A model generated the notes under the pieces. The model searched no databases and had not been told where the DNA came from. It saw only the letters and a list, made by a program, of their open reading frames with translations. From JASHPR01 sp963844655 (GTDB lineage Bacteria > Actinomycetota > Actinomycetes > Streptosporangiales > Streptosporangiaceae), in NCBI GenBank assembly GCA_963844655.1, contig CAWJPA010000004.1:434001-498000 (forward strand): a DNA stretch of 64,000 bases, in the 5' to 3' direction. The translations under genes and the position numbers were made by a program. Of this stretch, positions 17,378 through 26,002 are shown in pieces (within the stretch, counting starts at the first letter, position 1; every line of letters begins with the position of its first letter).

Positions 17378-18559
17378 ATGACGAGCAACGACACCACCCG
17401 CACCGCGCCCGACGCCGGCACCCGCCCGTACCGCATCAGCGTTCCGCAGGCCGACATCGACGACCTCCGCCAGCGGCTGGCCCGCACCCGCTGGGCCAGC
17501 GACCTGCCCGGCACCGGCTGGGAGCGCGGCGTTCCCACCGCCTACCTGCGTGAGCTCGCCGGGTACTGGGCCAGCGGATACGACTGGCGCGCCCAGGAGG
17601 CGGCGCTCAACGCCTATCCGCAGTTCATCACCACCATCGACGGAGCCGACGTGCACTTCCTGCACGTGCGCTCGGGCGAGCCTGGTGCCACGCCGCTGCT
17701 GCTGCTGCACGGCTGGCCGGGCTCGATCGTGGAGTTCCTCGACATGATCGGCCCGCTGACCGACCCGGCCGCGCACGGCGGCGACCCGGCCGGCGCCTTC
17801 CACCTGGTGATCCCGTCCCTGCCCGGCTACGGGTTCTCCGGGCCGCTGCCGCAGGCCGGCTGGACGGACGGCCGCACCGCCGCCGCGCTGGCCGAGCTCA
17901 TGGCCCGGCTCGGCTACGAGCGCTACGGCGTGCAGGGCGGCGACGTGGGCGCGTTCATCGGCCCGCTGATCGGCCGCGCCGCCCCCGACCGGGTCATCGG
18001 CGTGCACGTCAATGCCCTGGTCGCCTTCCCGACCGGTGACCCGGCCGACATGGCCGCGATGAGCGACGCCGACCGCGGGCGGCTCGACGCCATGCAGGCC
18101 TGGCAGGAGCGCTCCGGGGCCTACATGCAGGTCCAGGGCACCCGGCCGCAGACCATCGCGCAGTCGCTCACCGACTCCCCGTCCGGGCTGCTGGCCTGGA
18201 TCGTGGAGAAGTTCCAGGAATGGACCGACCCGGCCGCCAAGCTGCCCGAGGACGCGGTCGACCGCGACCGGATCCTCACCGACGTCAGCATCTACTGGTT
18301 CACCGCGACCGCCGGGTCGGCTGCGCACACCTACTACGAGCGGTTCAACGACCCGGCCATGTGGGTTCCCAAGGAGCGGTCCGCCGTGCCTACCGCGGTG
18401 GCGGTCTTCACCACCGACGTGTCCGTCCGCCCGTTCGCCAGCAAGCTCAACAACGTGGTGCGCTGGTCGGAGTTCGACCGGGGCGGCCACTTCGCCGCCC
18501 TCGAGGCCCCCGACCTGCTCACCGCCGATGTCCGGGACTTCTTCCGCGCCCTCATCTGA
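17378..18559 (+). CDS. Epoxide hydrolase family protein (EHN domain)
   Basis: A 393-residue alpha/beta hydrolase with the N-terminal EHN domain of microsomal-type epoxide hydrolases (RPYRISVPQADIDDLRQRLARTRW, residues 17-40). The oxyanion motif is HGWPGS (111-116). The nucleophile elbow is VQGGDVGAF with Asp189, which distinguishes it from Ser esterases. The catalytic His is in FDRGGHFAALEAPD near the end. It opens epoxides to diols, possibly in detoxification. It is divergent from the WYL regulator, which probably controls it. Confidence 0.9.
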   Translation: MTSNDTTRTAPDAGTRPYRISVPQADIDDLRQRLARTRWASDLPGTGWERGVPTAYLRELAGYWASGYDWRAQEAALNAYPQFITTIDGADVHFLHVRSGEPGATPLLLLHGWPGSIVEFLDMIGPLTDPAAHGGDPAGAFHLVIPSLPGYGFSGPLPQAGWTDGRTAAALAELMARLGYERYGVQGGDVGAFIGPLIGRAAPDRVIGVHVNALVAFPTGDPADMAAMSDADRGRLDAMQAWQERSGAYMQVQGTRPQTIAQSLTDSPSGLLAWIVEKFQEWTDPAAKLPEDAVDRDRILTDVSIYWFTATAGSAAHTYYERFNDPAMWVPKERSAVPTAVAVFTTDVSVRPFASKLNNVVRWSEFDRGGHFAALEAPDLLTADVRDFFRALI

Positions 18560-18607
18560 GCGGCCCGGCCGCCGCAGGCTCGCCCGTGGCCTGGCCCCTT
18601 GATCACT

Positions 18608-18651
18608 CGCGAGAGGCGGTCAGCCCTTCCCTGGGTTGAACACCTCTCGCG
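18608..18651. terminator. Inverted repeat at the convergent ends, possible terminator
   Basis: CGCGAGAGG (18608-18616) pairs perfectly with CCTCTCGCG (18643-18651) across a 26-base loop. It spans the stop codon of the oxidase gene and lies 49 bases past the epoxide hydrolase stop. There is no T tract. The long loop makes the termination role uncertain. Confidence 0.35.
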
Positions 18652-19999
18652 GGTCCAGGGCGTGGCGCACCGCCGACTGCAGCGCGACCGAGCCGGGATC
18701 GAGTTCCCGGCGCATGCCGTCCCGCTTCAGCAGCCCCACCCCGTGCTCCCCCGTGACGGTGCCGCCCAGCGCGATCGCCGCGTCGAGGAACTCCTCGAAC
18801 GCGGCCTGGGCCGCGGCCCGCGCGGCCTCGTCGCCGGGCGGCGTGATGAGCAGCGGGTGCAGGTTCCCGTCCCCCGCGTGAGCGATCGTCGCGATCTGCA
18901 CGCCATGGCGGGCCGCGATCGCGCCGATCTGTTCCAGCATCGCCGGGACCTTGGACCGCGGGACGCAGATGTCCTCGGTGAGAACCGGGCCGAGCCGCTC
19001 GAGCGCGGGGTAGGCCAGCCGCCGGGCATCGAACAGCGCCTCGGCCTCGGCGTCGTCGGTGGACTCCTCGACCCAGATCGCGCCCGCGTCCGTCATGGTC
19101 GCGGCGATCACCCCGGCCTCGGCGGCCCCGGCGTCTCCGGGCGTGTCCACGCGGGCCAGCAGCAGCGCGGCCGCGTCGGCCTCGAGGCCCAGGTGCTTCC
19201 ACTCCTCGACCGCCTCCAGGCAGGCCCGGTCGAGAAGCTCGAGCACGGCCGGGGTCAGCCCGCGCCGGGTGATCTGGGCCACGGCCCGCCCGGACGCGAC
19301 CAGGTCCGCGAACGCGCCGACGACCGTCCTGGGCGTGCCGGCCAGCGCCGGCCGCAGCCGCAGCGTCACCTCGGTCACCACGCCCAGCGTGCCCTCCGAC
19401 CCGACGAACAGGCCGACCAGGTCCAGCCCGGCAACACCCTTGGTGGTGCGGCGGCCGAGGCGCACGGCCTCGCCGTACGCGACCGGGCCGCCGACCACCG
19501 CGCGCAGGCCCAGGACGTAGTCGCGGGTGACGCCGTACTTCAGGCAGCACAGGCCGCCCGCGTTGGTGGCGACGTTGCCGCCGATGGTGGACCACGGGGC
19601 GCTGGCCGGGTCCGGCGGGTACCACAGGCCGTGCTCGGCCACGGCGGCCTTGAGGTCGTTGTTGATCACGCCCGGCTGGACCACGGCCACGAGGTTGTCG
19701 GGGTCGATCTCGAGGATCCGGTTCATCTGCGACAGGTCGAGGATGACGCAGCCGCCGACCGCGTTGGCGCCGCCGGACAGCCCGGTGCCCGCGCCGCGCG
19801 GCACGATCGCGGCGCCCAGCTCGGCGCAGGTGCGGACCACGTGCTGCACCTCGGCCTCGGACCGCGCCCGCACCCCGGCGGCGGCCGCCCCGGCCGGCGC
19901 CCACTCGGCCTCGTCGTGCGAGATGGCCGCGAGCACGTCCGGGTCGGTGATGATCCGGTCGCCGGGCAGTCCGCGGCCCAGGGCCTCCACCAGCTGCAT
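18620..19999 (-). CDS. FAD-linked oxidase, glycolate/D-lactate dehydrogenase (GlcD) type
   Basis: A 459-residue flavoprotein. The PCMH FAD-binding domain is at about 35-210 (IVPRGAGTGLSGGANAVGGCVILDLSQMNRI, then WSTIGGNVATNAGGLCCLKYGVTRDYVLGLRAVV). The C-terminal FAD-linked oxidase domain is at about 215-455, with the HAGDGNLHPLL motif and the closing GTVTGEHGVGLLKRD. It oxidises 2-hydroxy acids such as glycolate or D-lactate to 2-oxo acids. No GlcE or iron-sulphur GlcF gene is adjacent. It lies next to the aminotransferase of the 20-28 kb catabolic locus and could feed it oxo acids. Confidence 0.9.
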   Translation of the reverse strand: MQLVEALGRGLPGDRIITDPDVLAAISHDEAEWAPAGAAAAGVRARSEAEVQHVVRTCAELGAAIVPRGAGTGLSGGANAVGGCVILDLSQMNRILEIDPDNLVAVVQPGVINNDLKAAVAEHGLWYPPDPASAPWSTIGGNVATNAGGLCCLKYGVTRDYVLGLRAVVGGPVAYGEAVRLGRRTTKGVAGLDLVGLFVGSEGTLGVVTEVTLRLRPALAGTPRTVVGAFADLVASGRAVAQITRRGLTPAVLELLDRACLEAVEEWKHLGLEADAAALLLARVDTPGDAGAAEAGVIAATMTDAGAIWVEESTDDAEAEALFDARRLAYPALERLGPVLTEDICVPRSKVPAMLEQIGAIAARHGVQIATIAHAGDGNLHPLLITPPGDEAARAAAQAAFEEFLDAAIALGGTVTGEHGVGLLKRDGMRRELDPGSVALQSAVRHALDPREVFNPGKG

Positions 20000-20043
20000 A
20001 GCTAGACCCTAACCAGGTGCCGCGGGCCCCGGAGTCCCGCCAG

Positions 20044-21258
20044 CTACCGCCGCAGCAGCGCGAAGCAGTCGATGATCCGCTGCACGTCCTCCTCGGTGTT
20101 GAACGCGTGCAGGTCCAGCCGCATGTACTGCAGCTCGGGGAACGTCGAGATGCGGTGGGAAGCCAGCGCAGCCACCGCCGCGTCCATGTCGGGGACCTCG
20201 ACCGAGCACACGCCCGCCCGCTTGGCCGCCGGGCGGGGCGTTACCGGGTCGAAGCCGAGCCCGTCGAGCCCGTCGAGGAGCTGGCCCATGAGGTAGTCCA
20301 CCCGGTCCGCGATCCGCCCGATCCCGGCCCGGTTGACCAGGCCCAGGGCGGCCTGCCAGCCGGCCAGCGGGATGAAGCTCGGCATGCCGAACCTGATCCC
20401 GGCACCGCCGCGCAGGGGCAGGAACTCGGTCACGTCGACCGGGAAGTCCTTGACCGCGGCCCACCCGGTGATCGGGCTCGGCTCGTCGAGCCACTGTGCC
20501 CCGAGCACGAGGTAACCGGTGCCCGGCGGGCCCAGCAGCCACTTGTAGCCGGGGAAGCCGAAGAAGTCGACGTCGCCGGCGTACGTCGCCAGCGGAACCG
20601 CGCCCGCCGACTGCGCCGCGTCGACCAGCAGCGCCCAGGACGCCACCCGGCGGCGGGCGCCCAGCGCGGCCAGGTCGATGGCGGCCCCGCTGCGCCAGGC
20701 CACGTGCGTCATGACCACGGCGATGGTCTCCTCGTCGGCCTGGGCCAGCAGGGCCTCGACCGGGTCCTCGTGGTCGTCGCGGCGGCCCCAGCGGACGCTG
20801 AGCGAGGGATACAGCTGGCTCGCGATCAGCCAGTGGTAGCTGCTCGCCGGGTGGCATTCCCAGTGCAGCACGACGTTGGCCGGGGGCGCGCCCGCCCGCT
20901 GCCAGCGGGCCAGCACCATCGCGGTCGCGACCGACAGCGCGCTTGAGGTGCTCTCGGTCGCCGCGACCCGGTCGATCTCGCAGGCGAACAGCGTGGCCAC
21001 CTCCTGGCGCGCGCCGTCGTACACCGGCCACTCGGCGCTGGTGAGCGTGATCGGGTCGGCGTCCCAGGACGCCATCACCCGGCTGATCGCGGCGCGGACG
21101 CTGTTCGCGATCGGCACCTGCCCTCCGGACCAGGCGAACACGTGGTCATCCAGATAGGGGAACTCCGCGCGCAGTTCCTTCCACCAGGTCGTGTCGGTGC
21201 TGTCCACGGGGCCTCCTGTGGTCTTGACGCCGTCAACGGTGTCGTAGAACATGCTCAT
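20044..21258 (-). CDS. Class V (NifS-like) PLP aminotransferase/lyase
   Basis: A 404-residue PLP enzyme of the aspartate-aminotransferase fold, class V. It has TESTSSALSVATAMVLARW in the cofactor-binding region, LLVDAAQSAGAVPL with the Asp and Gln that hold the pyridine ring, and FGFPGYKWLLGPPGTGYLVL with the Schiff-base Lys. Class V includes alanine-glyoxylate and serine-pyruvate aminotransferases and cysteine desulphurases; no desulphurase Cys loop is evident, so transamination or a lyase reaction is likelier. Two ATGs lie six bases apart at 21258 and 21252. It is divergent from the SorC regulator across 42 bases with a palindromic site, so it probably belongs to the same regulon. Confidence 0.87.
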   Translation of the reverse strand: MSMFYDTVDGVKTTGGPVDSTDTTWWKELRAEFPYLDDHVFAWSGGQVPIANSVRAAISRVMASWDADPITLTSAEWPVYDGARQEVATLFACEIDRVAATESTSSALSVATAMVLARWQRAGAPPANVVLHWECHPASSYHWLIASQLYPSLSVRWGRRDDHEDPVEALLAQADEETIAVVMTHVAWRSGAAIDLAALGARRRVASWALLVDAAQSAGAVPLATYAGDVDFFGFPGYKWLLGPPGTGYLVLGAQWLDEPSPITGWAAVKDFPVDVTEFLPLRGGAGIRFGMPSFIPLAGWQAALGLVNRAGIGRIADRVDYLMGQLLDGLDGLGFDPVTPRPAAKRAGVCSVEVPDMDAAVAALASHRISTFPELQYMRLDLHAFNTEEDVQRIIDCFALLRR

Positions 21259-21269
21259 TTAAGCGCCTT

Positions 21270-21283
21270 CGCTCATATGAGCG
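21270..21283. promoter_or_regulatory. Perfect palindrome between aminotransferase and SorC regulator
   Basis: CGCTCATATGAGCG is a perfect 14-base palindrome. A second GCTCAT half-site at 21253-21258 overlaps the aminotransferase start codon, exactly 18 bases from the first. The position suits an operator for the SorC-type regulator acting on both directions. Confidence 0.65.
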
Positions 21284-21300
21284 CTAGAGAGGTGACATAG

Positions 21301-22254
21301 GTGCCAGCGTCGGAAAATCAGCGACTGATGCTGAAGGTCTGCTATCAGGCGTACCGGCGCCAGCTGTCACACACGGAAATCGCGGCCAACCTCGGGATCA
21401 GCCGGTTCCAGGTCGCCCGGCTGCTGCGCGCCGCGCTCGACGCGGGCTACGTCAGCGTGAACATCCTCGAGCCGGAGCGCTGGCATTCCGGCCTGGAGGT
21501 CCAGCTCGAGGAGCGGCTGGGCCTCAAGGCAGTGATCATCGTCGACGGCGAGGACGTCGACGAGTCCGAGCTCCAGTCCCGGGTCGCCGACGCGGCCGGC
21601 CGGTTCCTGCTCGAGCAGACCCTGGACGGGGCGGTCATCGGCATCTCGCTCGGGGAGACCGTGCAGCGCCTGGTGACCCAGCTGCCGGTGCGCATCCCGG
21701 CCAAGGCCGAGGTCGTCCAGCTCATCGGCGGCCGGGGCCAGATCACCTCCGAGGTGTCCTCGATCACGCTGGCCATCGACCTGGCCCGCCGGTTCGGGAC
21801 CGAGCCGCACCTGCTATTCGCGCCGGCGGTGGTGGACACCGCGCAGCGGCAGGTGCTGCTGGCCCACGACGACCTGCGCGCCACGTTCGACAAGTTCGCT
21901 GAGCTCGACATCGCCGTGCTCGGCGTCGGGTCGCTGACCGAGCCGGCCAGCTCCAGGCTCCGCTACGGCGGCGTGATCGACGACGCCCTGCACGGCGACC
22001 TGACCCGCCGCGGCGCCGTGGCCGACGTGCTGTCCTACGTGCTCACCGACGACGGCGAGGTCCTCAGCTCCGGTCTTGAGGACCGCACGATCTCGATCGG
22101 CCTGGACGACCTGCGGCGCACCCCGCACCGGATCGGCGTGGCCAGCGGCTGGCGCAAGAGCCGGGCGGTCCGGGCCGCGATCGCCTCCGGCCTGGTCAAC
22201 GTCCTGGTCACCGACAGCCAGATCGGGTCCGCGCTCATCTCCGGGGAGCGGTAG
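21301..22254 (+). CDS. SorC/DeoR-type sugar-binding transcriptional regulator
   Basis: A 317-residue regulator. The N-terminal HTH is at residues 5-50 (LKVCYQAYRRQLSHTEIAANLGISRFQVARLLRAALDAGYVSV). The SorC sugar-binding domain is at 60-315 (VIGISLGETVQRLV, VVQLIGGRGQI, IAVLGVGSL, and the ending RAAIASGLVNVLVTDSQIGSALI). Family members bind phosphorylated sugars as inducers. The start is GTG at 21301. The stop abuts the aldolase ATG at 22255 with no gap, so it heads the downstream operon and regulates it from within. Confidence 0.92.
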   Translation: MPASENQRLMLKVCYQAYRRQLSHTEIAANLGISRFQVARLLRAALDAGYVSVNILEPERWHSGLEVQLEERLGLKAVIIVDGEDVDESELQSRVADAAGRFLLEQTLDGAVIGISLGETVQRLVTQLPVRIPAKAEVVQLIGGRGQITSEVSSITLAIDLARRFGTEPHLLFAPAVVDTAQRQVLLAHDDLRATFDKFAELDIAVLGVGSLTEPASSRLRYGGVIDDALHGDLTRRGAVADVLSYVLTDDGEVLSSGLEDRTISIGLDDLRRTPHRIGVASGWRKSRAVRAAIASGLVNVLVTDSQIGSALISGER

Positions 22255-23289
22255 ATGCTGCACTTCTACGACACCTCCACCGAGCCGACCGCGGCGATGA
22301 TCGACGCCATGGCGCACGCCAGGCTCGGCGACGACGTCTACCACACCGATCCCACGGTGAACGAGCTCGAGCGCCTGGGGGCGTCGCTGCTCGGTCACGA
22401 GGACGCCGTCTACATGCCGACCGGCACCATGTCCAACCTGAGCGCGGTGCTGGCCGCGGCGGACCGGGGCACCGAGGTGATCGCCGAGGCCAACTCGCAC
22501 ATCGTCTACTACGAGGGCGGCGGGCTGGCGACCGTGGCCGGGACCATGCCCAGGACGATCGACACCGACGACGGCGTGCTGACCGCCGACCTGGTCCTGT
22601 CGTACCTGCGCAAGCCCGACCAGCACTACCCGCCGACGTCCATGGTGTGCGTGGAGAACACGCACAACCGCGCGGGCGGGACGGTGACCGACGTCGCGAC
22701 CATGGCCGGGCTGCGGGCCCTGTGCGACTCCCGCGGGCTGCACCTGCACGTCGACGGGGCGCGGATCTTCAACGCCGCCGTGGCCCTGGGCGTCGACGTG
22801 GCCGAGCTGTCCGGCCCGGCCGACTCGGTGTCGGTCTGCCTGAGCAAGGGCCTCAGCGCGCCGGTCGGCGGGATCCTGGCCGGGAACGCGGCGTTCGTGA
22901 CCCGGGCCCGGCGGGCCCGCAAGCTGCTGGGCGGCTCGATGCGCCAGGCCGGGGTGGTGGCCGCGGCAGGGATCGTCGCCCTGCAGACCGGCATCGACCG
23001 TCTCGCCGAGGACCACGCGCGGGCCCGCCAGATCGCCGACGCCCTGCAGCCGGTGAGCGGGCTGACCGTGCTCACCCCCGCGCCGGTCACCAACTTCGTC
23101 CTGATCGACGTGAGCCCATCCGGCCGCACCGCCGAGGACGTGGTCGCCGACCTGCGGCGCCGTGGCATCAACGCGTCATCGCGGCCGCCCGCCACCGTGC
23201 GGTTCGTCACCCACCGCCAGATCGGCGACGACGAGGTGGCCACCCTGGTCAAGACGCTCGGCGAGATGCTCGGGGGCCGCCAGCCATGA
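22255..23289 (+). CDS. Low-specificity threonine aldolase-type PLP enzyme
   Basis: A 344-residue beta-eliminating lyase family member. It has GDDVYHTDPTVNELERLGASLLGHEDAVYMPTGTMSNLSAV at the N-terminus, LHLHVDGARIFNAAVALG with the ring-binding Asp, and SVSVCLSKGLSAPVGGILAG with the PLP-binding Lys. Such enzymes cleave L-threonine and other beta-hydroxy amino acids to glycine and an aldehyde, reversibly. It is preceded directly by the regulator gene and overlaps the kinase start by 4 bases. In this setting its natural substrate may be a less common hydroxy amino acid. Confidence 0.9.
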   Translation: MLHFYDTSTEPTAAMIDAMAHARLGDDVYHTDPTVNELERLGASLLGHEDAVYMPTGTMSNLSAVLAAADRGTEVIAEANSHIVYYEGGGLATVAGTMPRTIDTDDGVLTADLVLSYLRKPDQHYPPTSMVCVENTHNRAGGTVTDVATMAGLRALCDSRGLHLHVDGARIFNAAVALGVDVAELSGPADSVSVCLSKGLSAPVGGILAGNAAFVTRARRARKLLGGSMRQAGVVAAAGIVALQTGIDRLAEDHARARQIADALQPVSGLTVLTPAPVTNFVLIDVSPSGRTAEDVVADLRRRGINASSRPPATVRFVTHRQIGDDEVATLVKTLGEMLGGRQP

Positions 23290-24837
23290 CCCACGGGCGG
23301 CAGGCAGCCGACGCCACGGTGCTGGGTATCGACCTGGGCACCGGCAGCGTCCGCGCCGGGCTGTACTCGCTGGACGGCGCGCTGCTGGCGGCCGCGGAAG
23401 CGGGCATCACCACCGCTCACCCGCGGCCCGGGTGGGCCGAGCAGTCCCCGGCCGAGGTCCTCGCCGCGCTGCACCGGGCGGTCACCGCGGCCACCGCGGG
23501 CCAGCGCGCCGGCCGCCGTCTGCGTGGCGTCGGCCGCGGTGAGCGCGCTCGCGGTCGGGCACCGCGACGAGCCGCTCGGGCCGTCGCTGCTCTGGATGGA
23601 CACCCGCGCGGCCGACGAGGCGGCGGAGATCACCCGCACCCGGCACCCGGTGCTGCAGTACACCGGCGGCCAGGTGTCGCCGGAGTGGATGCTGCCCAAG
23701 ACGCTCTGGCTCGCCCGGCACGACCCGGCCCGGTACGCCGCGGCCCGGCGCGTCGTGGACGTGCACGACTGGGTGATGTTCCAGCTCACCGGCGGCTGGA
23801 GCCTGGCCAGGGCCACGATCGCCGGCGAGTGGTGCTACGACCCGCTGGCCGACGGCTGGCCTGCCGACCTGCTGGGCCGCCTGGGCCTGTCCGGCCTGCT
23901 GGACGGCTGGGACATGCCGAAGCTCGCGGCCGGGGCCGTGGCCGGGCGGCTGACCCCGCAGGCCGCCGGGCGCACCGGGCTGCCCGCCGGGGTCCCGGTC
24001 GTCCAGGGCCTGATGGACAGCTACGCGGCCGCCCTGGCCGCCGACGTCTACCGGCCCGGCCGGGTCGCGGTGTCGATCGGCACCTCCTCCTCGTACCTGG
24101 GCCTGTCGCCGTCGCCGGTGCACGACCCGCGGCTGCTCGGGCCCGTGCTCGACGTCTTCGGCCCGGGCACGGTCGCCCAGCAGGGCGGCCAGACCTCCGC
24201 CGCCGCCACGGCCGAGTGGTTCTCCCGGGAACTGGCCCCTGGCGTGCCGCTCGCCGTCCTCGACGACGAGGCCGCGGCCATCGCGCCGGGCGCCGACGGG
24301 CTGTGGGCCATCGACACCTGGCAGGGCTGCCGCACCCCGCACCGCAACCCCGCGGCCCGGGGCATGTGGGGCGGCCTGACGCTCGCGCACACCAGGGCGC
24401 ACCTGTTCCGGGCCACGCTGGAATCGGTGGCGTTCGGCGGCCGCACCGTGCTGGAGACCCTCGCGGAGGCGGGCGTGGCACACCGCGAGCTCGTGGTCAC
24501 CGGGGGCGCCGCGCGCAGCAGCCTGTGGATGCAGATCCACGCCGACGTGCTGGGGCGCCCGCTGCTCCGGCTGCCCGCCGCCCAGCCGGTCACGCTGGGC
24601 GCGGCCATGTGCGCCGCGGCCGGCGCCGGCGCGTACCCGGACCTGCCCGCGGCGGCCGCGGCCATGACCTCCACCAGCCCAGGCTGGCTGCCCGACCCGG
24701 ACCGGCACACGGCCTATGAGGGCCTTTACGCGAATTACCGGCACCGGCTCGCCGCGGTCAGCTCACTCGACGGCGGGGTAAATCTCGGCACCCCCGATCA
24801 GGGCGCGGTCGCTTGCCGCGCCGGACAGGACGGATGA
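23286..24837 (+). pseudogene. FGGY-family sugar kinase, split by a frameshift
   Basis: The ATG at 23286 begins a carbohydrate kinase: ATVLGIDLGTGSVRAGLYSLDGALLAAAEAGI is the phosphate-1 loop, followed by the PGWAEQSPAEVLAALHRAV helix typical of xylulokinase-like proteins. Near 23484-23510 the family sequence jumps to another frame (AAVCVASAAVSALAVGHRDEPLGPSLLWMDTRA onward). That frame runs intact to 24837, including SIGTSSSYLGL and the C-terminal ELVVTGGAARSSLWMQIHADVLGRPLLR adenosine motif. The shift equals one inserted base or two lost. Both halves are otherwise well conserved. It would phosphorylate a ketose or polyol. It overlaps the aldolase at its start and the ASRT-like gene at its end by 4 bases each. 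It is either a recent null mutation or a read error. Confidence 0.83.
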
Positions 24838-25193
24838 TGACCGGCAAGACGACCTGGTGGTTCCCGGACGGCGACCTGCCCGAGCCGGTGCCGGGTGACC
24901 GCTTCACCAGCCACGAGTCGCTGATGGTGCTCAACCCCAACGACGAGGCCGCCACGCTCTCGCTGGTCTTCTACTGGGAGGACAAGCCGCCCACGTCGGT
25001 GCACGGTCTCGTGGTCGACGCCGAGCGGGTGCGCTGCATCCGCATCGACCGGCTCGACGGCGTCACGATCCCGTACCGCACGCAGTACGCCATCAAGGTG
25101 GCCAGCGACGTCGGCGTGTTCGTGTCCTACGGGCGGCTCGACACCGCCCAGCCCAACTTCGCCCTGGTCGGCCTCATGGGGAGCGCCGAATGA
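24834..25193 (+). CDS. ASRT-like protein (sensory rhodopsin transducer family)
   Basis: A 119-residue protein that I recognise as the ASRT (Anabaena sensory rhodopsin transducer) family. It has an opening GKTTWWFPDGDLP, a central SHESLMVLNPNDEAATLSLVFYWEDKPP, and RIDRLDGVTIPYRTQYAIKVASDVGVFVSYGRLDTAQPNFAL. Family members have a tetrameric beta-sandwich resembling carbohydrate-binding modules, and many lie beside sugar-metabolism genes rather than rhodopsins. No rhodopsin gene is in this window. It is coupled by ATGA overlaps to the kinase upstream and the SDR downstream, so a role as sugar-binding or enzyme-associated subunit is more likely than phototransduction. Confidence 0.8.
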   Translation: MMTGKTTWWFPDGDLPEPVPGDRFTSHESLMVLNPNDEAATLSLVFYWEDKPPTSVHGLVVDAERVRCIRIDRLDGVTIPYRTQYAIKVASDVGVFVSYGRLDTAQPNFALVGLMGSAE

Positions 25194-25951
25194 CGGCCGG
25201 CAGGTTCGACGGCAAGGTCGCGGTCGTCACTGGGGCCGGCAGCGGCATCGGCGCCGCGGCCGCGGACCGGTTCGCGGCCGAGGGCGCCCGTGTCGTCTAC
25301 GCGGACCGGGACACCGGCCGGCTCAGCCGCATCGCCGCGTCCGAGTCGGTCCTGCCCGTCGCGGCCGACGTCGCCGACCCCGGTTCGGTCGAGAAACTGG
25401 TCACCGCGACCCTCGACCGGTTCGGCCGCGTCGACGTGGTGGTGTCCAACGCCGGAATCTGGCGGGGCAGCCCGTTTCTCGACACCACCGATGAGGAGTG
25501 GGACGAGGTCCTGGGGGTCAACCTCAAGGGCACGTTCCTGGTCTGCCGCGGGTTCGCCCGGGCCATGGCCGCGGCCGGGACCGGCGGCTCGATCGTCGTC
25601 ACGGCCTCCACCAACAGCTTCCTGGCCGAGCCCGACAGTGCCGCCTACAACGCGTCCAAAGGCGGAGTGGTGATGCTCGTCAAGTCCATGGCGGTGGACC
25701 TGGCGCAGGCCCGTATCCGGGTCAACGCGATCGCGCCGGGAACCATCCGCACCAACATCAACGCCGATGTCCAGTCCTTGCCCGATGGCGGGAGCCCGCT
25801 GTACGCGTTCCCGCCCGCACGCCGGTGGGGGGATCCCGTGGATCTCGCCGGCCCGATCGCGTTCCTCGCCTCGCCCGAAGCGGACTACATCACTGGCAGC
25901 GTGCTCGTCGTCGACGGCGGCCAGATCTCGCTCAACGGCGTTGTGGAGTAG
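25190..25951 (+). CDS. Short-chain dehydrogenase/reductase (SDR)
   Basis: A 253-residue classical SDR. The cofactor loop TGAGSGIG is at residues 15-22. NAG is near 85-87, the catalytic Ser lies in VVTASTNSFLAEPDSA, and the YNASK pair (Tyr, Lys) follows at about 150-156. ADRDTGRLSR after strand 2 carries an Asp, which favours NAD(H). The C-terminal YITGSVLVVDGGQISLNG is usual. It probably oxidises a hydroxyl of the sugar or hydroxy acid handled by this operon. The ATGA overlap with the ASRT-like gene ties them to one transcript. Confidence 0.9.
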   Translation: MTAGRFDGKVAVVTGAGSGIGAAAADRFAAEGARVVYADRDTGRLSRIAASESVLPVAADVADPGSVEKLVTATLDRFGRVDVVVSNAGIWRGSPFLDTTDEEWDEVLGVNLKGTFLVCRGFARAMAAAGTGGSIVVTASTNSFLAEPDSAAYNASKGGVVMLVKSMAVDLAQARIRVNAIAPGTIRTNINADVQSLPDGGSPLYAFPPARRWGDPVDLAGPIAFLASPEADYITGSVLVVDGGQISLNGVVE

Positions 25952-26002
25952 CGGTGTTCGGCAGCCCCAATCCCAGCCCATTTAAGACCAGAAGGAATCT
26001 CC

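Noticed and set aside
18603..19904. 433-codon minus-strand frame within the GlcD gene
   Set aside because: It overlaps the true GlcD frame on the same strand and is Arg/Gly-rich without any motif.
24834..25193. ASRT-like protein as evidence of a light-sensing system
   Set aside because: There is no rhodopsin or retinal-synthesis gene in the window; the operon is metabolic.
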